Of a stretch of 64,000 nt of DNA, positions 58,537 to 64,000 are shown in pieces. The DNA is from Rhizophagus clarus (Eukaryota; Glomeromycota; Glomeromycetes; Glomerales; Glomeraceae). The DNA lies in NCBI GenBank assembly GCA_015698045.1, contig BLAL01000228.1, positions 1,353,001 to 1,417,000 of the forward strand, in the 5' to 3' direction. Under the pieces are notes generated by a model. That model was not told where the DNA came from and ran no database searches. It worked only from the letters and a program-made list of their open reading frames with translations. Position 1 is the first letter of the stretch, and the number at the start of each line of letters is the position of its first letter. The translations under genes were made by a program, and so were the position numbers.

Positions 58537-60042
58537 ATGCCTACTCAATTTTTTTCAAAATTAAGTCAAAATTATATCGAATTATTAAAAGATGATGAAT
58601 ATTATGATACTACAATTGAAGTTGGAAAAGACCCTAACGTAAAAATATTTCGTGCTCACATGAATATTTTATGTTACCGTTCTCCATATTTACGACGAGT
58701 TTTGGCTACCAATAAAAAGAAAAACAATAATGGCTTAGCTCATATCAAATTATCAAATATATTTCCGGAAGTCTTTCAAATTATTTTAGAGTAAGTTATA
58801 TAGTGCGATACGTATAACGTTGAATTTTTCAAATCATAACTTGTTTTGTAATTTAGATATATTTATGGCGGTATTCTTTCATTGGATGAACATGATACTT
58901 CAGACTTTCTTAAAGCATTGGCCACTGCGGATGTGCTTCATCTTCAAGAACTAATCGATTATTTACAAAAATATTTAATTGAAAGCGAGTCTGAATGGAT
59001 AGAGAAACATTTTGAATTTACCTATCAAATTAGTTTACAATCTAATAATTTATTAGAACTTCAAGAATTTTGTACAAGTTTAATGGTTCAATTTCCTGAT
59101 AGAATAATTGAATCATTTGAATTTACTTCACTTTCTGAAAAATCTTTAATTTCACTTATTAAAAGGGATGATTTACAAATGAAAGAAATCGAGGTCTGGG
59201 AACACGTATTAAAATGGGGTCTTGCTCAAAATCCAACTCTTATTCCAGAACCTGATACTTGGACGGACGATGATTTTGTCACGATGAAAAATACCTTACA
59301 ACAATGTTTACCTTTCGTTAGATTTTTTTGTTTATCATCTAAAGAATTTGTACAAAAAGTTCGTCCATATAAGAAACTTTTAAATCATCAACTTTATGAA
59401 GACTTGGTAAATTCCTATATGGATCCTGATAGTGAACCAGCCGACAATATTTTACTTCCTAGGAATAAGGTGACACATGAAATTATCGATTCAGAAATTG
59501 TTAATTTAAATATTATTTCAATTATTTCAAGATGGATTGATAAGGTGGAACTTAATTATAAATTTTCTCATTTAAGAGAATTATATTCACCATACAAATT
59601 TGAATTATTGCTTAGAGGTAGTCGAGATGGATTTACTCCCAGTAAATTTCATGAATTATGTGATGGAAAACCAAATACCATTACATTTATTAAAATTAAA
59701 GATTCAGAAGAAATTATTGGTGGTTATAACCCTTTAAAATGGGAATCATCTTATACTTGGGGTGAAACTAAAGATAGTTTCATTTTTTCTTTTAAGAATA
59801 AGAATAATTTTAAAGATGTAATTATAAGTAATATAGAAAATACGAAATCATTCTATTTTAGCCCTGTACGTGGTCCATCTTTTGGTAGTGATGATATTTT
59901 TATATATGCTACCAACGAATTTGCAAATTATAACACGGTTTACTGTATAAAATCTCATTATGAAAAGAAGATAAGAGATTCTCAAAATAGATTTTCTATG
60001 GAAGATTATGAAATATTTCAAATAATAAAGAGAAAAGTTTAG
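58537..60042 (+). CDS. BTB-BACK-TLDc protein, copy 4 (intact, 2 exons)
   Basis: Exons 58537-58790 and 58857-60042 give 479 aa with the shared intron position. The ATG (MPTQFFSKLSQNY) was chosen over an upstream in-frame ATG at 58423 because that leader is only homopolymer translation. BTB: DDEYYDTTIEVGKDPNVKIF; BACK: EIEVWEHVLKWGLAQNP; TLDc: FELLLRGSRDGFTPSKFHEL, ending EIFQIIKRKV. It carries a NYKFSHLRELY insert just before the TLDc, shared with the next two copies and absent from copies 1-3, so copies 4-6 form a tandem subfamily. A T-run/A-run palindromic block precedes the start. Confidence 0.92.
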
Positions 60043-60448
60043 TATTTTAAGTTATATATTTGATTGTAATTAATTAGTAACATCAAAGTATAATTATATT
60101 ATAAATAAATCCTTATATTATCTTTTTTTTTTAAAAATTTTACGAATTTGAAATTTCGAAATTCATCTATATTAAATCTAAATATTCCAGACAACCCTTT
60201 CTAGCAAATTTAAAAAACTGAACAACATTTTCACATGGTAATAATTAATTTCGGCAAGATAAAGACAGAGTTTGTTTTTGCAGTTAAAAATTGCTCCGGC
60301 TTGTTAAGTATAATAGAGTCCCATTATAAAGATTTTGTGGATCTGGATCTAAAAAAAAATATTGGCGTAACAAGGTTAAATAAAACTCGGAGAAGATCTA
60401 CCTCCGGCGTAACGAAGTGTAACGATTACATATTTAAACATTTATATC

Positions 60449-60478
<30 letters not shown>

Positions 60479-60479
<1 letters not shown>

Positions 60480-61986
60480 TGCATACTCAATTTTTTTCAA
60501 GATTAAGTCAAAATTATATCGAATTATTAAAAGACGATGAATATTATGATGCCACAATTGAAGTTGGTGAAGATCCAAACGTAAAAATATTTCGTGCTCA
60601 TACAAATATTTTATGCTACCGTTCTCCATATTTACGACGAGTTTTGGTTTCTGAAAAAAAGAATAATGGTTTGGTTCATATCAAATTACAAAATATATCT
60701 CCGGAAATCTTTCAAATTATTCTAGAGTAAGTTATATTAAGTTATATTAAGATATGCATAACATTGAATTATTCAATTATAATTTTTTTTTGTAATTTAG
60801 GTATATTTATGGCGGTATTCTTTCATTGAATGGACAAGACACTTCAGACTTTCTTAAAACTTTGACTGCTGCAAATGTGCTTCATCTTCAAGAACTAGTT
60901 GATTATTTACAAAAATATTTAATTGAAAATAAGTCTGAGTGGTTAGAACAACATTTTGGGTTTACTCATCAAATCAGCTTACAATCTAATAATTTATTAG
61001 AACTTCAAGAATTTTGTACAAAATTAATGGCTCAATTTCCTGATAAAATATTTAAATCTTTTGATTTTATTTCACTTCCTGAAAAATCTTTAATTTCACT
61101 TATTAAAAGGGATGATTTACAAATGAAAGAAATTGAAGTCTGGGAACACGTATTAAAATGGGGTCTTGCACAAAATCCAACTTTAATCTCAGATCCTAAT
61201 GCTTGGTCAGATGATGATTTCAGAACTATGGAAAATACTCTACAACATTGTTTACCTCTAGTTAGATTTTTTAGTTTGTCATCTGTAGAATTTTCACAAA
61301 AAGTTCATCCATATAAAAAGCTTTTAAAACATCAATTTTACGAAGAGTTACTAAATTCTTATTTAGATCCTAATCGTGAACCAATTGAAAATATTTTACT
61401 TCCAAGAAATATGACAGTGGATAACATTATTGATTCAAGAATTGTTAATCTAAATATTGTTTCAATCATTTCAAGATGGATTGATAGAACGGATCTTAAT
61501 TATAAATTTTCTCATTTAAGAGAATTATATTTCCCGTACCAATTTAAATTATTATTAAGAGGAAGCCGAGATGGATTTACTCCAAAAAAATTTCATGAAC
61601 TATGTGACGTAATGCATAATACTGTTACATTTATTAAATTAAAAGGTTCAGAAGAAATTATTGGTGGTTATAACCCTTTAAAATGGGAAACACCTCGTAA
61701 CTGGGGTATAACGAAAGATAGTTTTATTTTTTCTTTTAAAAATAAGGATAATTATAAAGATACTGTTATTAGTAATGTAAAGAATCTTGATAGTGCGATA
61801 TTTTCTCATCCTTTATCTGGCCCAATTTTTGGTAAAGATATTATTATGCATGCTCACAACGAAAATACAGACTATGACACGATTTTCTGTAGAAAATTTT
61901 GTTATGATAAGAAGATAAGAGACTCCGAAAAAAAATTTTTTATAGATGATTATGAAGTATTCCAAATAAAAAAGAGGAGAGTCTAG
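60479..61986 (+). CDS. BTB-BACK-TLDc protein, copy 5 (intact, 2 exons)
   Basis: Exons 60479-60726 and 60801-61986 give 477 aa. BTB: DDEYYDATIEVGEDPNVKIF with SEKKNNGLVH, two residues shorter than copy 4. BACK: EIEVWEHVLKWGLAQNP. TLDc: FKLLLRGSRDGFTPKKFHEL, with HELCDVMHNTV where other copies have a Gly-Lys-Pro, and ends EVFQIKKRRV. It lies 436 bp behind copy 4 on the same strand and shares NYKFSHLRELYFPYQF with the next copy. The ATG abuts a T-run followed by an A-run (about 60451-60478). The gap between copies 4 and 5 has no other gene. Confidence 0.92.
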
Positions 61987-62849
61987 TATTTTATGCATGC
62001 TATATAATTTGTTTTTAATTATAAATTCTTAAAGTAGTAGTGAATAGAACAAATATATTCTGGTATGAAGCATACCGATATGATCGACCATATTGCATTT
62101 TTCACAAAGTTCTTTCGTTTTTATTTTTTATGTAACAATAATAATTTTCAACAAAAACATGAAAAATTATCTAAGAAATTTTTAAAAAGTATAATGAAGG
62201 TTTCAAAATTGATATGAGAATAGACAAGGTTTGCTTACTAATTTGTAGGTGTGTTACAGGAGAAGTAATAAAGAAATAGTGATGGGAATGTCATCAAAAT
62301 TAAGAAAATACCTATGAAAAAATAAAAAAAAAAAAAAAGGCAAGGCAACGCAATTATTGTTGATACACTATATTCATTATTTTAGATTAACGAGTTATGT
62401 CAAATTTATTTTGACAAGTTTACTCTGGATAAAGAGACGAGATTCGTAAATAAAATTTTAATTTTAAAAATTATTGGGCCTTCGTTTATTTTATAAAATT
62501 TACGTTAGTTAAGTCTCCGTTATTTTCTTAAGTCTTCCAGTTTAATTTATGCACGTGTATACATAGCAGTGCTTATTGTAGATAAAGAAGCAAACCTAAA
62601 AAGGACAAAGTTACTAATTGATTCATATAAATAACTTACGTAAAAAGGTTATTTAGCTTTAAAAATCAAAATTTCTTTAAATAAATAGTAATAATTGAAT
62701 CCAAAAAAAATTAATAAAAGAAGGATCAGCTCTGTATTTACATTATATTTACTGTAGCTAAAAAAGATATAGGCAGTTGATCTGGCGTGGTGTAACAATA
62801 ACAGATAGTGTATTTATAGTGCATGCCATATTCTTTTTTTTTAAAAAAA
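61987..62849. other. Intergenic, nothing recognised
   Basis: Spacer between tandem BTB copies 5 and 6. AT-rich, with an A-run near 62325 and a short T-run/A-run block directly before the copy 6 start. No gene supported. Confidence 0.5.
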
Positions 62850-64000
62850 ATGTCTACTCAGTTTTTTTCAAAATTAAGTCAAAATTATATTGAATTATTA
62901 AAAGATGATGAATATTATGATGCTACAATTGAAGTTGGTGAGGATCCAAACGTAAAAATATTTCGTGCTCATACAAATATTTTATGCTACCGTTCTCCAT
63001 ATTTACGACGAATAAAAAAAGAATAGTGATAATAGCTTTGCTCATATCAAATTGCCAAACATATCTTCAGGAATCTTTCAAACTATTTTAGAGTAAGTTA
63101 TGGTATTTTATGGTATGCATAACATCAAATTTTCAAATTATAACTTTTTTGATTTAGGTATATTTATGGTGGTATTTTTTCATTGGATGGACAAGACACT
63201 TCAGATTTTCTTAAAGCTTTGTTTGCCGCAGATATACTTCATCTTCAAGAACTAGTTGATTATTTACAAAAATACTTAATTGAAAATAAGTCCGAATGGT
63301 TAGAACAACATTTTGAATTTACTCGTCAAATTAGCTTAAAATCTAATAATTTATTAGAACTTCAAGAATTTTGTACAAATTTAATGGCTCAATTCCCCGA
63401 TAAAATATTTAAGTCTTTTGACTTCACTTCGCTTTCTGAAAAATCTTTAACTTCACTTATTAAAAGGGATGATTTACAAATGAAAGAAATTGAGGTCTGG
63501 GAATATGTACTAAAGTGGGGTCTCGCACAAAATCCAACTTTGATCATGGATCCTAATACTTGGTCAGATGATGATTTCAAATCGATGGAAAATACTTTAC
63601 AGCACTTTTTGCCTTTAATTAGATTTTTTAGTTTGTCATCTGCAGAATTTTCACAAAAAGTTCATCCATATAAAAAGCTTTTAAAACATCAATTTTACGA
63701 AGAGTTACTAAATTCTTATTTAGATCCTAATCGTGAACCAATTGACGATATTCTACTTCCAAGAAATATAACAGTGGATAACATTATTGATTCAAGAATT
63801 ATTAATCTAAATATTGCTTCAATCATTTCAAGATGGATTGATAGAACGGAACTTAATTATAAATTTTCTCATTTAAGAGAATTATATTTCCCGTACCAAT
63901 TTAAATTATTGTTTAGAGGTAGTCGAGATGGATTTACTCCCAGTAAATTTCATGAATTATGTGATGGAAAATCTGACACTGTTACATTTGTTAAAGTAAA
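62850..64000 (+). pseudogene. BTB-BACK-TLDc copy 6, first exon broken, runs off window
   Basis: The ATG at 62850 opens MSTQFFSKLSQNY and continues normally to NILCYRSPYLRR. Then 11 bases present in copy 3 are missing, and the frame ends IKKE-stop at 63026. The homology itself resumes (AHIKLPNISS-like bases near 63040-63090), the donor GAGTAAGTT is intact, and exon 2 from 63158 (YIYGGIFSLDGQDTSDFLK) is open as far as I can read to the window end in the TLDc. It is closest to copy 5 (NYKFSHLRELYFPYQFKLL). Either a recently killed gene or a sequence error in an A-rich run; without restoration the product is only 59 aa. Confidence 0.85.

Overview
The window reads as nuclear DNA of an arbuscular mycorrhizal fungus, most likely Rhizophagus or a close Glomeromycotina relative. 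It is very AT-rich, with long homopolymer runs and short GT-AG introns. The gene content fits the expanded families of that group: BTB-BACK-TLDc proteins, kinases with a Cys-rich/WIPY N-terminus, and Crinkler (CRN) effectors. The organism call rests on these protein signatures recalled from family knowledge. No database search was possible. Gene models were built by hand, joining exons so that splice phases agree.

Layout. 1-3.1 kb: unresolved sequence, then an intact BTB-BACK-TLDc gene on the minus strand. 3.1-8 kb: a pogo-like MITE, a decayed kinase array and a BTB-TLDc 3' fragment. 8.5-10.4 kb: a decayed CRN gene on the minus strand, split by a 625-bp inverted-repeat element. 11.4-14.8 kb: the most unusual gene, a 989-aa kinase whose N-lobe module is repeated exon by exon five times before one C-lobe. 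16-18.2 kb: a kinase-tail relic and a second intact minus-strand BTB-TLDc gene. 19.7-21.6 kb: an intact two-exon CRN gene with a P-loop NTPase. 22.6-24.8 kb: an eight-exon kinase, intact in every splice junction but carrying two in-frame TAA codons. 25.0-26.1 kb: two nested hAT-like MITEs, each with a perfect 8-bp target duplication. 26-31 kb: mostly non-coding, with two small unrecognised loci that look broken. 31.7-35.5 kb: an eight-exon membrane protein (1087 aa). 36.9-39.9 kb: a BTB-TLDc relic and an intact BTB-TLDc gene. 40.3-42.9 kb: a seven-exon kinase with a long cysteine-rich N-terminus. 46.6-48.7 kb: a seven-exon BRCT protein. 51.2-51.8 kb: a divergent histone H2A with an acidic tail. 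53.1-54.1 kb: a secreted Cys-containing protein. 55.4-57.1 kb: about four copies of a 407-bp tandem repeat with RNA-like hairpins. 58.5-64 kb: three tandem BTB-TLDc genes, the last with a broken first exon and running off the window.

Functional reading. Housekeeping genes (H2A, the BRCT protein) sit between fast-duplicating signalling families. BTB-BACK proteins are usually Cullin-3 adaptors, the kinases look like TKL-type signalling enzymes, and CRN proteins are host-directed or self-directed nuclear effectors. There is no sign of an operon or a co-regulated cluster. The coherence is evolutionary: tandem and segmental duplication, exon shuffling and MITE insertion produce both new architectures and pseudogenes side by side.
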